From Phlebotomus papatasi (Eukaryota > Arthropoda > Insecta > Diptera > Psychodidae): a stretch of 64,000 nucleotides of DNA. Positions 1-12,510 of this stretch are shown piece by piece. A model generated the notes under the pieces. That model was not told the origin of the DNA and did not search any database. It saw only the letters and a program-made list of their open reading frames with translations. Each line of letters begins with the position of its first letter. The first letter of the stretch is position 1. Both the position numbers and the translations under genes were made by a program. The stretch is from assembly GCF_024763615.1 (NCBI RefSeq), contig NC_077222.1, positions 58,776,001-58,840,000 of the forward strand. The letters are read 5' to 3'.

Positions 1-384
1 TTACTGACCAATTTTTTTTTATTGACCAAAAAGTCGCAGCCGTTTAGAATCTGAGATTAGAGGTTTTCCTAATTTCCAAATTTAACGCTAAATTATACAA
101 ACTAAACCAGGATCAGCCGTAAGTCTAGCCGAGTCTTATACGGGCTTCAAACCGGCTTAGCCAAATGGCTTAACTTCTCTAAGTGGTTGTTGGTCAAGGT
201 TTTTTGGGAAAAATTTGATATTGGATTAAATATTGAAAGTAAATAATCAATTAGATTTTCAAAAACCAGAAAAAGTTATTGCTATTTAGGATTTTGAAAT
301 CTTCGGGAACTGGGCTAAACCTTTAGTCTGAAGACCACTTTAAAGTTGAGTTTTTTTTTAAGGTTTATTAATGATTTTTTGCAG
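1..384 (+). other. Intron sequence upstream of the first visible ACF1 exon
   Basis: No coding region is visible here. The stretch ends with a T-rich tract and a TTGCAG acceptor at about 379-384 that leads directly into the ACF1 exon, so it is read as the 3' part of an intron. The upstream exons of the gene (WAC and most of the DDT region) must lie to the left of the window. Confidence 0.7.
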
Positions 385-3300
385 ATTCGCTACAGGAATG
401 TGTCCAAGTCCATGCTATCTAGAGCCACGGACCCAATTGAATTTGCCGAACTTCATGCCTGTCGAGCCATGAAATATTCTAAGAAGTACTTCAGCAATGA
501 AATGGCAGATTTACCCATGGATGCAACAACGGTGAGTGAAATCTTGAGGCTACATATTCTAAGCTCGGGAGCTCAGTTGAGGGACGATCAGGCGGTAAAG
601 TGGAGATTTCAAACTCGGGGTGGCTATCGCAATACGGATGATCCGGGTTTGCTCCTTCGACTTCGATATGCTCACATAATCCGTGCATTATCTGATCGGA
701 CAATATATGAGCTACCGCTTGGGGATATATTCAAGATTCTCGATTGTCTCATCAGTCAAATAATGACGTATTCATCTGTGCGGGACATCATTGATGATCG
801 TATAGAAAAAGCTACAAAATCCAGAATGACCATGAAGGCAATAACATATGCTGAGAGACGGAGATTAGCCCGATGTGAGACGGAGAAGAAAGATTTGCGT
901 GAAGAGGCGATGAAGCAAAAAGAGGCAATTGTGGTGCCAGAGGGTGAGACGGAGCTGAAGGCGATCAAAGAGAAAGAAATTGATGATGTTCTACAGAAGA
1001 AACTGGATAAAGTTGAGGCAGATTCTGCCAGAGCTAAGAAGCAATTTATGGTGGAACTTGAGAAGAACAAATCTCAGTGCTTTGACTATCAGCTCTATTT
1101 AGGATCGGATCGAGCTCATAGGAAATATTGGCTATTTAATTCCCTTCCGGGACTCTTTGTGGAGCACAGTGAGGAGGATCTGGGATCGTGTTTTGATGAA
1201 GTAACCAAAAACATTCCCGAATTGGTCAATTGTCCCTCAGATCAACGATACAGGGTGATCAAGCAATTGGTAACGGCTCAGATGAAGATGAACGAAAAGG
1301 AAAATAACAGGGTTAATGGAAGCAAAGTTCAGCCTCCAATCACCAGTTTCAACAATCTCAATAAGGATTCGGGTGTCTCACAGAGAGATTTGTGGATGTG
1401 TACAGCTAAGGCTGAAACGTGTCCTGTACACAATCAGCGTTTTCCGGATAAGGTCCAATGGAGTTATTTCCATACATCTGAAGAGATTGATGCTCTGACA
1501 ACAGCACTCAATCCTCGTGGTTTCCGGGAGAAGCCCCTAAGGGAGCAATTTGAGTTGGAACGTGAGTTGATTGTGGCACATGTAATTACGTGTCCGCATG
1601 ATTTGCTTCAGGTGAATTATGCTGATAAAGATAAAATCCTAGCGTCGTATGTGTCAGATCAGAAGCGCTATGAATCGGCAAATTTCCAGAAAGAAGGCGA
1701 TATTAACAACATCATGAGCTCAGTTCTCTGTGACTACATCCTGGATCTGGAGTGGAAAATTTCAGAAGGATATCTTGGGGTTCAAAAGGGACCCAATAGG
1801 CAATTGTGGAGAGATGCAGTGGCCAGTTTTGACTACAAATTACTCAAGAATGGCATTCAGATTGCACCGCAGCCAAAAAGTAAGTTTTTTTTAATCTTGT
1901 TTAGTAGAGAAAACAATGATAGATATTGACTTACGGCTTTCAGCAAAGTGATACGTGTTAATATCGTGCAGTTGCCTCAGTATTTAAAATCTTTTGATTC
2001 AAATCGGGAAAGTCTTAATTCTTACCCTCCCCCCTCATATTTTAAGATACATTTTAAATAGCCGATAGCCAGCCATTTACAAAAATAATATATATTTTTT
2101 CTCTTTAGTAAATGTTATATTATGGAATAAATCAGATAGAGTTATAAGGTTAGAATCTGATATCATTCGAAACCTTTAAAACAAAAAAAAAAAGACATTT
2201 AACTCTTTCCGGACCACAACATATCCAACGAACGAATTTCAGTAAAACTCACTTTATTGTAAGTCTTAGTGATCAAATATGATATTTTTGTAGAGAAAGA
2301 ATTTTCTCCGCCTCTGGGAAATTGGAAAACTCATGGGTACTCTCGTCCCCAAAAGAACGAAAAGGAGACAAACTTCAATTTTCTAAAAGCCAATAATATC
2401 AATTTTGTGAATTATTTTTGCGTTTCAAATGACTCCTTTACACGGTTGATAACTAAAACAAGAAGAATTATTGACCAGTATCTTGTGGGATGTTCAGGAA
2501 GTGGTCAAGAAGATCCCACATTCCTGCTTGCCAACAGATTCCTCAAAATATTTCACACAATAACACTTTAAAACACATTTCTCTCAACACGATGTTATTG
2601 CAGACACATTAAGCTTTCTCAAAAGCATAAAAGACACTTCCTGGACAATCAGAATTTACCAAAATCAGGAAGAATAGGAAAAACTTCCCTGAAAGCAATC
2701 TCCCTCGCTGCCAAATGTTAAAATTATTGGCCATATTGGCAAAAATGTCGCTCCCGCTTGGAATTTTCTTACAAAGTTTGTGTCAAAAAGCAAATGGCGA
2801 GCATTGGTGGGATAACCTTACATTTGACCCCTAAATTTTTGTGGACGAGAGAGTACCCATCAAGTTTGAACAAGTTTTTTTTTGAAAATTTAAGAGTAAA
2901 AATTATTTTTCGAATTTATGCAATCTGTAATTGTTAGTTATCATACTTATTGGCCCCGAGAGGTTTTTCCTTATTCTGGTCTAGAAATATCAAAAAAGTC
3001 ACAATATCTGCAAGGAAGCAGAAAATCGAAAATTCACGATTTTTGACCAAGAATATCTTAGCTCAGGAGTTAGTTGGGATCCTGCAAAAAATATCCTAGA
3101 TTTGGACATCCTTATAGTTTGTAATCATCCACAAGAATCGGACTTTTATCGATTCTAAATAGTCCAAAAAAAATCTTTTTTCCATGGGTACCCAGTGACC
3201 CAGAGTCCCAAAGGAGACAAAAGAGTTAATGCTTTTTGATAACCTATAGGTCACTTATCTGTAATCGTGCCTTCTACAAAGGACTTTGTGCCTTGTAAAG

Positions 3301-5599
3301 AGGGATAAATATTCTATATTTGCATCTAAAAATTTTTTCGGAACTCGAGTTATAAGCTCAGTTTGGAAGCAATTTATGAATTGGCTTCAAACAGCTGCAT
3401 ATAAAAAAAAACCTTTCGCCACGTCTGTAATAATCCATTCCTAAGTTAATTTTTCCCGAAGAATTGTGATTGATAAGAAATTAGAGCATAGTTAAGCCAT
3501 AATGGCTAAGTCTTAGGTCTGTGAGACCTGTGTAATGCGCTTTCCCCTATTACGAAGCTTGGGTCATACGAAGAATGAACACTTTCCCTTATAATTAAAT
3601 ATTTATTTGAAATTTGGTGTTATAGAATCGAAATCAAAGGATGATAAGAAGGACAAGGAAAAAGAAAAGGATAAAGATAAGGATAAAGAGGACAATGATG
3701 AAGAGGAGGATCTCAGTGATTATGAGGATCCAGGCACAGATATGCCAGATTCCCTGGCGGTAGAATCTGAAGACAGTTCCGATGAAGCTTTTCCTCTTTA
3801 TGATTCACACGAGGAGAAGAAGAAAGTACACTTCCTGGCCACAGCTCTAATTCAGGTGAAGCGTACAATTGACACTAAGTACTTGAAATGGCCATATGGT
3901 GTGGCCAAGGAGAAGCCTAAATTTGTTGCTGCGAAGCTGCCTCAGACCGTGAAAAATCTGCATAATTGGGAAACTGCACTTGCTCAGGCCACCAATTACT
4001 CACAGGTCTTTTTGCACTACAATATCCTCTATGATTCAATTTTGTGGTCCGTATCAGCATCGCATGCAGCATGTCAGATCTGTCGTCGAAAGAGTGATCC
4101 TGAGAAGATGCTCCTGTGCGATGAATGCAACAGTGGATGTCACATGTTCTGCCTCAAACCACCACTAACGAAAGTTCCAGAAGGCGATTGGTTTTGCACG
4201 AAGTGCAAGAAACCCGAAACACCGGTGAAAAAGAAGAATAGGAAAATCTTCAAGGAAGAATCCAGCGAAGAGGAGGACAATACTCAAGATGATAGTGAGG
4301 AAGATAATGAGGAAGATGAAGATGATGATGGCGATGATGAAGAGTCAGAGGGAAAAAAAGCAAGCAGTAAAAAGAAATCTAAGTGAGTATTAGAGGAAAA
4401 AAAATATGCAGGACTGTTTGATATTGAAGTTTGTAAAATATAGATCACGTTTTTGGAATTTTAGCGAATCCAGCGAAGATGAATGTGATGCATGCCAGTA
4501 TAAATCAGGGAAAAAGATCAAGTGCTTGAATTGTCCCACCTCTCGTCATGCGAAGTGCGTTGATAAGAATGATTGGGTGAAGATTGGGAAAACGTGGGAG
4601 TGTTGTGACTGCAAAAATGGTAAGTTTTTCTTCTTTATTCAGGTTTTGCAAATGTAAAAATCTATAAAGTTACGAGTCAAATAATTTATTTTTTCTTACA
4701 GATGCAAATTATAGCCAAGAGATCAAAATTAAAGCGTCGAAGTCAAAGAGGCATGAGGCCACAAAGAACGTAAAGGCAAATGATACATCCGGAAACTCTA
4801 AGAAAAATACCTCAACTGGTTCCAGGAGGAAGACTGCGATAAAATTGAGAAATATTCAGCCAGATTCTGAGTCACAAGATGAAGATGAAGGGGCAGCAGC
4901 ATCTAAGCAAAAGTCTCATGTTGGTTCCAGAAGGAAGGCATCAATCAAACTCAAGAATGTTCAAAGTGATTCAGAGTCACAAGATGAAGGAGAGGAAGAA
5001 GATGTGGCACCACCTCCGGCAAAGAAACGCAAACAGGATGCAACACCAAGGCGTTCCCTGAGATCCCAAGATGATTCAAAGCAAGATACACCGTCCGAGA
5101 GGAATGCGAAAAAACTAAGAAGGTCAGAAAATTTACCTCTAGATAGTGTTGCTCTCTATGCTTTGCTCGATGCAATAGCCAAACATCCGGATTCGTGGCC
5201 ATTCAATCGCCCAGTAGCCAAAGTTGAAGTGCCTGACTACTATGATATCATCAAGAATCCCATGGACTTTGCTAAGATCAAGTCCAAGCTCAACTGTGGA
5301 GATTATGCCACCAATGAGATGCTAATTAGAGATATTGAGCAGGTATTTCAGAACTGCGATGCCTACAACAATAGCGATTCGAAGATTTACCAGTAAGTTG
5401 AGATACTCTCTCCCTTCTTCCGGAATATTTACTCAATCCTTAATCTCTTTGCAGATCCGGAATTAAGTTGGAACGTTTCGTGATGGAGAAGTGTGCAGAA
5501 CTCAAATTTAACTTTAAGCACAGTGACATGATATCCGATGATGAGAATGAGGTGACTGTTATTGAGAGAAACAGATCCAGTCGCAGTAGGAAGAAGTAG
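385..5599 (+). CDS. Acf: ACF1/BAZ1A-type subunit of ISWI chromatin remodellers, C-terminal part
   Basis: Five exons join in phase: 385-1879, 3626-4382, 4465-4619, 4702-5392 and 5455-5599 (TAG stop), giving about 1080 residues and lacking the N-terminus. Exon 1 carries the end of the DDT region (SEILRLHILSSGA), a WHIM-like helical segment, a charged coiled coil, and the motif GSDRAHRKYWLF followed by ALNPRGFRE, both characteristic of BAZ1A proteins. Exon 2 has an acidic and lysine-rich linker and a PHD finger (CQICRRKSDPEKMLLCDEC through WFCTKC, about residues 648-693). Exon 3 holds a second Cys-rich PHD-like finger. Exons 4-5 hold SDSESQDE-type acidic repeats and a bromodomain (about 948-1060, with VPDYYDIIKNPMDF and AYNNSDSKIY). 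In the known family, ACF1 partners ISWI in nucleosome spacing (ACF and CHRAC complexes). The domain order leaves little doubt. Intron 1 is full of mobile elements. Confidence 0.93.
2199..3229. repeat. TTAA-flanked MITE (family TTAACTCTTTCCGGACC) with a large internal insertion
   Basis: The left end reads TTAACTCTTTCCGGACC and the right end AAGAGTTAA, with TTAA at both ends. The right part (about 3040-3229) matches the shorter copy at 41478-41722, including the shared stretches AGCTCAGGA, ATATC and TTTGGACATCCTTATAG. Compared with that copy, about 0.8 kb is inserted after the left arm. Part of the insert is a second inverted-repeat element at 2332-2861. It lies in ACF1 intron 1. Confidence 0.6.
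2332..2861. repeat. Inverted-repeat element nested in the ACF1 intron repeat
   Basis: The left end ATGGGTACTCTCGTCC (from 2333) and the right end GGACGAGAGAGTACCCAT (2843-2860) are near-perfect inverted repeats about 530 bp apart. Open frames inside show no recognisable domain, so this looks like a non-autonomous DNA element. Confidence 0.5.
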
Positions 5600-5793
5600 T
5601 GGACTTTAGCGAATTTCTTTTTTCCGGAAAGCCCGAAACAAAAAACTTTGTGTATTAATCCTAGACAAATTAAATTTCAATATTTCATAGTATCTGGCTC
5701 TCAGTTAACACTGCACGGCAATTTTATTCAACATCCCATGAGACTACAGAATTTCTTAAGGATTGTATACCAGACAGAACATGTGGGAGTCCT

Positions 5794-6090
5794 TCAGTGG
5801 TGTTCAGCTAATTCCTTCCTCTTCATTTCAGCCCACTTGGCTTTGTTTTCAGGGGAGTTGGCTGCAAAATACACCAATGATTCAGTATGGTATTCCAGGA
5901 TGAGGTTTTCAGGTGTAAACTTACCTAATTTGCTAATTTTGTAGAAGATTGGAAGGCAGCATACCACAGAGATGGCATAATACTTCCAGATCCACTGCTT
6001 CGTGAAGTAGAATTTGTAGGGGAATTGAGCGATTTTCGCTGAGAAGGTGTAGGGGAATTTCATGGGCCTGCCTACTGGCTTATCGGACAT
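5794..6090 (-). CDS. Small conserved-looking single-span membrane protein, function unknown
   Basis: Two exons on the minus strand (6090-5925 and 5861-5794) encode 77 residues from the ATG at 6090 (MSDKPVGRPM) to HH-stop. A 63-bp GT-AG intron (5862-5924) separates them. It has 3n length and no stop, so unspliced RNA would add 21 residues. The protein has a short basic N-terminus, a tryptophan/tyrosine-flanked hydrophobic segment (about residues 33-50, YYAISVVCCLPIFY) and a charged helical tail ending KWAEMKRKELAEHH. This resembles the layout of small mitochondrial inner-membrane proteins, but I do not recognise the family and assign no function. An upstream in-frame ATG at 6114 would add eight residues. 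The gene is convergent with ACF1, with stop codons 195 bp apart. Confidence 0.72.
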   Translation of the reverse strand: MSDKPVGRPMKFPYTFSAKIAQFPYKFYFTKQWIWKYYAISVVCCLPIFYKISKLGKFTPENLILEYHTESLVYFAANSPENKAKWAEMKRKELAEHH

Positions 6091-6114
6091 GATTGTGGGA
6101 TGATGGGATTTCAC

Positions 6115-6998
6115 CAGAATTCAGAGAAAAATCAAGAAAACTCACAGTGAAAATCCTCCACTGAGAAAAATTATGTAAGTTCGAATGTCACTCCGTCAAT
6201 TTCGAATTAGTGGTACCATGTTGAAGTATGAATTTTAAAAAATTTCCGGTACTCTGGCAACCCTTGACCCCCAAATTTTAACAAAAAAATCGTAGGTCAC
6301 AGCTATTGTTACAAAACAAGAAAATTATAGAGTGAATTTGTTTATTGTGAGAAAAATTACCATAAAGCAGATAAAGCATTATAAAAATTAAGGATATTGA
6401 AGCTTGTTTTTTTCAGGTGAGTTTAGTTTTTGAATAATTATCTAATTGGAAAAATATTTTTTGAAAAAAGCATTCTCCAATTTATTTAAAAAATTAAATG
6501 TGCATTCAACAGATTTTTATAGCCACAGAAATTAGTTTTTGAGAATTTTGACTTGCAGATAGGCCGATAAAATTTATAAAAATAATTAGTTTAAGCTAAC
6601 ATCAAGAAAAATATAATATTATTTGGGAGAACGGCGATTTATCTCTTATTATTTCGACAAATTAAATTTGAAAAAACATTCCGTGGCAAACAAGAGAATC
6701 TCGGTCAATGTGCGTTTGAAAGAGTTCATTACGAATTTGCGGTATCCAAGCTCATAGACGCGGCAATGGAAGCCCAAGCCAGTGTTTGACGAGGTTTCAC
6801 ACTACGCAGGCGCAAGTTCTGCAACCGCGACGGTGTGTAATTGTGAATGTGTTTATCGCTTTCTCAGAGAAGCTAGACGACCGTTTTTCCCACGGAATCT
6901 CTCTTTTTTATTGGACTAATAAATTCAACTTCCCCAACAATCGTGCCCACGAATAGAAGAATCGTTGAACCGAAGAGAAATAGAATTGCCAGCGCAAG
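6115..6998. other. Intergenic/5' regulatory stretch between divergent genes
   Basis: No coding region is supported. The right part (about 6700-6998) is less AT-rich and contains a GC-richer block around 6770-6840, as expected of a promoter and 5' UTR in front of the ATG at 6999. No single promoter element can be assigned with confidence. Confidence 0.4.
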
Positions 6999-7200
6999 AT
7001 GCCCGAGATGCCAGATAAAGTTGAAAGGAATAGTAGCAAGTTGAACCTGGAGGCACAAAGATTGTCCGCTTCCGAAGCTATCATTCCTAAGGAGTCCTAC
7101 AAAACCATTCCGGAGGACATAGATCACCAGCATAAGGTTGACGTTGAGGGACTAGAAAACGGTCTGTGTGATCTTTTGTCACATTGTGTCTTTTGCATGG
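6999..7200 (+). CDS. Putative N-terminal coding exon, gene uncertain
   Basis: An ATG at 6999 follows a plausible GC-richer 5' leader and opens a frame with hydrophilic, protein-like composition (MPEMPDKVERNSSKLNLEAQ, later IPKESYKTIPEDIDHQ). Possible donors at 7162 (G|GTCTGT) and 7201 (G|GTATTA) both leave phase 1. That phase would fit the acceptor at 10559-10560 of the CD98hc exon, which is open in frame upstream of its ATG. It could therefore be an alternative first exon of CD98hc, or the start of a separate gene, or a spurious frame. I cannot decide from sequence alone, and neither donor is strong. Confidence 0.33.
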
Positions 7201-8565
7201 GTATTATCATCTTTTCTATCTTTAATTTTCTAACTATATTTTATTTCTAATTTCCTATCTGCTCTGCCTCTTTTTGCTATATTTTCCACCACGTCAATGC
7301 GCACAGTGTGTCTATCTTCCTAGTCGTGTGACGTGGGTCTCTCTGTGAGATGATCTCGTGATTGAGAATAACCTACAGTGGTCACTCAATGGATTTCTTC
7401 ATACAACAATGTCCGGAAAATTTATGGAAGATGTCATATTTTGCATGGATTGCATCAGAAAATTGACGCAAATAGCAGGAAGGACTTTTGCCCTAAATCC
7501 CCATTTACTGTCTGGTCCAAATCCATTAGCACCACTGAAGGTTATTCTCACGATATTTTATCTCACTTATCACTTTTTTCAGACATCTCTTCTTCTTTTT
7601 TTCTTCCTCACCACCAGTTCTCGTAGATACCGTAGATTGTTTGTCTTCCTCATGTACAGCTTCTCCCGAACTTTGCATCTCCTTCTTCCCCTATGCCCCC
7701 TCAACCTCTCCCAAAAAAGTATATTCTATCAGCTTTTGTACAAAGCCAAGTGATAATTGTTTCCAACAACTCTATCAGCTTCTCTGTCCTCTCAGCTTAA
7801 TTTTCGTCACACCAGTTATTTGCTTGAGTAGTTCGGCGATTCACAAGATTGCTGTGAATCGTGCTCTTCCAGTAGAGCATCCTTATTAGAGCCAATTGGG
7901 ATTTGAAGTTTCCCTTCTTCAATTTATTGTATAATATTTTATTCACAGAGATCCAGGAGGGTTGGTCATTGAGAAACTCTGAACCATAGAGATTTTGTAA
8001 CTTGATCTTGATGCAACCCAAAAAAGGGCATGCTATATGAGCTTCTGTTATATCAAAATTAATTTTTAGAAGTGTATTGGTTTTATCCTCTCTTGTAAAT
8101 TTTTGCAAATGGTCAGTTAGATTTTTCGGAAAACCGTAAGCCCCTATTATCTCTTATTAGGCTTATTAGCACAAAATGATTCATGGACTAAACGGAATAT
8201 AATCTGCTAAATAAGATATCACGACAATCACCATAAAGTATTAAATTTCGATAATTTAAATTAAATCCATATAAGTTACTTCAGTTTGAATATGATTTGC
8301 TTATTTGCTTTTATACATAGAATTACCACGAATAAGCTGAGATATTATAAAATAAATTGCTGAAAACAGCTGAAGATGGTTTTTTTTTGTTAGCCAAGTC
8401 GAAGCAAGAAAGCAAATTTCTTTACAGAAAGTCTGCGACGTAAGAGCATATTTGGTACTTTTTTTTAGGCAAGTTATGAAAAAAAAATATAGAAAAACTG
8501 TAAAGAAATGAAGCTTCAGAGAAACTGAAAATTTCAATTGATCGAGATCTTTAGAAAATATTGAT

Positions 8566-8790
8566 CTAGTAAGGGAAAGTACTCTCCCTTCGAACGTTCA
8601 TGCCTTCGAATAATGTGAATTACTTTTACTTTTCCTAAGAGATTTGCACATGATCGTCGCATAATTATCAATAATTCATAATAAGCTAACAAATATTTAA
8701 TAGAAATGTGTAAGTTTCTTAGGAAAACTTAAAGAAAATTCACATTAATCGAAGGTATGAACGTTCGAAGGGAAAGTTCTTTCCCCTAGT
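8566..8790. repeat. MITE with about 50-bp terminal inverted repeats
   Basis: The left arm (CTAGTAAGGGAAAGTACTCT, then CCCTTCGAACGTTCATG) is mirrored by the right arm (CATGAACGTTCGAAGGG-like, then TTTCCCCTAG). AATGTGAATT on the left pairs with AATTCACATT on the right. The element is about 225 bp with no coding potential, typical of a non-autonomous DNA transposon. Confidence 0.75.
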
Positions 8791-9199
8791 AGTCCAAATA
8801 TTTCAAGGGATTGAACTCCTTCCGGACCGGAAACGTCAGGGGTGTGTTGTAATTCTTTTATGACAGGACAACACAGAATTCGTATAGAAAATCGTGTTTA
8901 AATGTTTAAAATCAGTTATTTAAATATTTAGAAAGTCCTATATGCAGGTTCTAGGGTGGAGGTTTACCTGTGCTCTCGCAGGTCTCGTTTGTCTACTAAA
9001 CTGATAAGGGTTTATAATGATTTTTCAGCATCTTATTGATTAACTGTCCTTAATATCTAAACCAAAATCAAAATTTTTCCAAAAATATCTTCTGTGAGGA
9101 AATGAAGAAAATTAAGCCATAGATCTGAAGAGCGTTTTAGAAATCCATATAACATGTTAGCTATGTTAGCTTTATTTTTTTTATGTCGATGAGGATTAT

Positions 9200-9500
9200 C
9201 TTTTATTTTATTTTATTTATTTATTTATTTCATATACTGCTTTTGAGCTAGCGAACTTGAAAGCAAAAATTTGACGGATGTATTCAATGAATTTAATGTT
9301 TGTGTAATAGTGGCCACCGGCGTCTTATGCCCTAGACCTAGACACACTTACGACTTAAGCCGAGAGACGACTTAGTGGAAAATGATGGAAATGCATTTTA
9401 ACCATTATTTGTAATATAATTACGCTAAGCCGTCTCTCAGCTAATCCTCAGGCTGTCAAGGCCCTTAGCGTTGATAACCAATCTCCAGAGTATAATGATG
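9200..9500. repeat. Dispersed repeat, uninterrupted copy
   Basis: A TTTATTTATTT-rich start leads into sequence with GGCCACCGGCGTC and TATGCCCTAG and then ACGACTTAAGCCGAGAGACG. The same order of motifs occurs at 42590-43085. In that second copy a TTAA-flanked MITE interrupts the site that reads ATTACGCTAAGCCGTC here, so this copy serves as the empty site. Confidence 0.6.
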
Positions 9501-10589
9501 GGAGACTCTTTAATTTTTTTTTGTGCTTTAGATAAAGGAGAAAATGAAAATAAAAGAGCTTTAGCATAAAAAATATAAAAGGGTCTATTATAAGGTTGTT
9601 CAGCAATTCAGTTTTGAAATTCAGGTCCATTCTGGATTTATGCGTTCACGATTTTAGTTTCCGGGATTATAACCAGGGCACGATTTTTCTATTTACTGGG
9701 CCGTATAATTTAAAAATGATTCATTATTTTTATAATCAGACATATTAAAATGAGTTAGCACGTGATTTTTTTTTCGTGGGTAAGAGCAAGAAATCTTACC
9801 ACATAAAACATCTATTAGATCCTTAATTTTTTTTATTTAAAGCTTTATGATGCATATTAATTTTTTTTTCTATGATAGATGTTGAAGTGATAAAGAATAT
9901 ACTAATTACATCTTAATAATTGTCAATCTAAAAAAAACTGTGCAAGATGTTAAAAATTCATTGTAATAAATTTCCGTAATTTCCCATCCTTTTACAAGTG
10001 AAGATAGGAAAATTAACACTAAATCTATCGATGCCAACCGTTTTGTGTGTTTTTTCCTAGCTCGCTCGGTTAAATGACAGGTCACGGTAGGTTAGGATAC
10101 TCAATAAATTTTTCTTGAAGAAGAGGAAAAAATAATTTTAAAAAGTTTTTAAACCAGTCAATTTGACCGGTCTGGGTAGGTTTAGTGTTAAAAAGAACGT
10201 CCTAGTACTTAAATATTTTTTCGCTAATCTGTTGTAATTTTTTACCGTTCCGTTAATATGGATTTAAGATCATTTATTTGGTCTTTCATAGAGGATTTTA
10301 AACGGGAGAAAATGTAGTCTGAGAAATTAAATAATGCAGTTCTACTACATAAAAAAGTAGATCTCTATTAAATACTTAAGCAGACCTTTAATTCCCCGTT
10401 CAAGATAAATTTTAACTTTTAATAATTTTAAAACTTACAAAGATCAAATAATCACGAGATACATTTTCTGAGCAATGACCATCCCTCTGCGGAGATGCAT
10501 AAATCTCACTGCGCAAATATTTATTGTGACTGTGTATTTTTCTCTCCCTGACGAAAACAGTGATAAGCGATTCAGTGAAAAATTCCAAT

Positions 10590-12510
10590 ATGGTGCGTGA
10601 GAAGGTGGATATGTCTGAGGAGGGGGCTGACGAGAAGATGTTAGGGACTGGAGATGAGGAGCAGCAGAATCTGGCCAAGAAGGAAGAGGTGAAATTTATC
10701 AGTGGTGACCAGCAAAATGGCGATGCAAAGATTGATATTGGGACAGTGGACAAGACATTCACGGGAATGACCAAGGAAGAGCTCATGAAGTATGCCAATG
10801 ATCCGTTCTGGGTCCGTTTGCGCTGGTTCCTGTTCATCTGCTTCTGGGGTCTGTGGGCAGGGATGTTGATTGGGGCTGTCTTGATCATTATCTATGCGCC
10901 AAAATGTGCAGCTCCTGAGCCACTGTCGTGGTGGAAACAGGGACCATTGGTGAAGATTGATACTCCAACGCCTGATGATTCTGTTGTAGAGGCTATTAGG
11001 ACTCTGGGTGTTAAGGGTGTTATTTATGAAGTTCCCGCCGATGAAACCTACAATATAGCCAGTGAACCAGCTATTTCGGATGCTCTGAAGAAACTCGCTG
11101 GTGCTTTCACTGCTTTTGGCATCAATTTGATTGTCGATCTTACACCGAATTTTGTTACGCGTCAAGATCCATTGTTCCAGAAGGCCATGAACAATCCCGA
11201 GGCGAGAAGTGCATTTGTATGGCGCGAAGGCAATCAGGTGCCGAATAATTGGAGGTCATTAGTAAATGGAAGTGCTTGGACGAATGAAGGTGGTCAAATA
11301 ATCCTCCAACAATTTGGACCTGATCGCTTTGATCTGCAACTCAAAGATCCCTTGGCTCTGGCCAAGCTCAAGGGAGTTCTGAAGGAGGTGGTTGGCCTAG
11401 GAGTAAAGGGTATCCGCCTAGCCAATACGAAGCATTTTATCATTGATGAAAGTCTGACCGACGATGGACCATCAAATAATCCCTATTACGATCACACACA
11501 CTATGGTTTCTGGACACATGCACATACAACGTATCAAGAAGGATTGGGAGAATTGCTGTACGATCTCAAGGCTTACGTTCACAATCTCACTGAATCTCAG
11601 GGATTCCTCGCTGCTTCCGATGACATTGATCGTCCGGAAGTTTATATGTCCAAGAATGGACTTCAGTCCCTGGACATGATTCAACTGGGACGTGTTCCAA
11701 ATCTCCTAGCTAACAGCACAACAGCTGATCATCTCTATCGGGAGCTGAGGAATGTATGGGAGAGTACAGTTGAGGCAGGGAAGCATTTCTGGCTTCAGTG
11801 GAATTATGTGAAACAGGAGTTCTTGAAGCATATCACAATATCAGAGTACAATATATTCCTTCAGCTGATCCCTGGAGTTCCTGTGTTCAATGTAGATGCT
11901 CCCAGGGCGAAGCCACAGGATTTCTCTACGGAGACTTTCCATAAGATTCGTACTTCACCTTCCTACATGCACGGGAGCTTTGATCTCTACAAAGATGTCA
12001 ACAATACTGTCATCGGATATTCCAGGTAACTCCTCTTGCTCAAGCATCTGACTTACAATTTGCTAATATAACTAACGAGAACTAACTTATTTCTTCCTGA
12101 TCTCTCTAACAAATCGCTAAAATTCTGGCTAACAGACTTTGGTAATTGGATCTATTATCACTTAATTATCACCAGGCAAATGCTCACACTTTTCTTCCCT
12201 CTTTTTTTTTTAACAGGACAAAATCTGGCAATCCGGGCTTCTTTGTGGTGCTCAATCCAACTGAGCATCACGTTGATGCCAATTTCTCAAATGTTGTTGG
12301 GATAGCGGAAGAACTAACGATCCATACAACAAGTTCCAACTACAATGTCACCGATGTGGCTGTGAAGTGAGTTTGCCCTTGATCTATTTGGATCTTTGAG
12401 ATTTCTTAAAAAAAAAACTTTTTCTCAATTTTAGAGCTAAAGTGCTCAGTTCAGCTATTCCTGTGTCAGGATATTCAGCTATGATCCTCACTTACGTCCC
12501 TAAAGCCTAA
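10590..12510 (+). CDS. CD98hc: CD98/4F2 heavy chain-like amino-acid transporter subunit (SLC3A2-type)
   Basis: Exons 10590-12025, 12217-12366 and 12435-12510 (TAA) encode 553 residues. An acidic cytoplasmic N-terminus contains KTFTGMTKEELMKYANDPFW, followed by one transmembrane segment (about residues 78-102) and the motif YAPKC. The cysteine after the membrane span is the family position that forms a disulfide with the light chain. WWKQGP and a lumenal alpha-amylase-like barrel follow (LIVDLTPNF; VKGIRLANTKHF). The barrel lacks the catalytic aspartate of true glucosidases, as expected for CD98 rather than a maltase. Several N-x-S/T glycosylation sites are present. In the family this chain chaperones light-chain amino-acid exchangers to the plasma membrane. 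The frame is open from the splice acceptor at 10560, so the ATG at 10590 may not be the only start; the exon at 6999 is a candidate alternative N-terminus. Confidence 0.92.

Larger units (their letters stand above)
7251..10589. other. 3.3 kb without a supported gene; repeats and low-complexity DNA
   Basis: The first part (7250-7900) is pyrimidine-rich. A minus-strand frame at 8108-7797 ends in a pattern (ALIRMLYWKSTIHSN) faintly like the C-terminus of a non-LTR reverse transcriptase, but it is short and unsupported. An inverted-repeat MITE lies at 8566-8790. A repeat beginning with TTTATTTATTTA at about 9200 continues to about 9500 and recurs at 42590-43085. The right part is AT-rich and ends at the CD98hc splice acceptor. 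Confidence 0.5.

Noticed and set aside
2269..2571. 100-residue frame in ACF1 intron 1
   Set aside because: It spans two repeat boundaries and has no recognisable domain.
7797..8108. Minus-strand 103-residue frame with a retroelement-like C-terminal pattern
   Set aside because: Too short and without RT or RNase H motifs; mentioned only as a faint resemblance.
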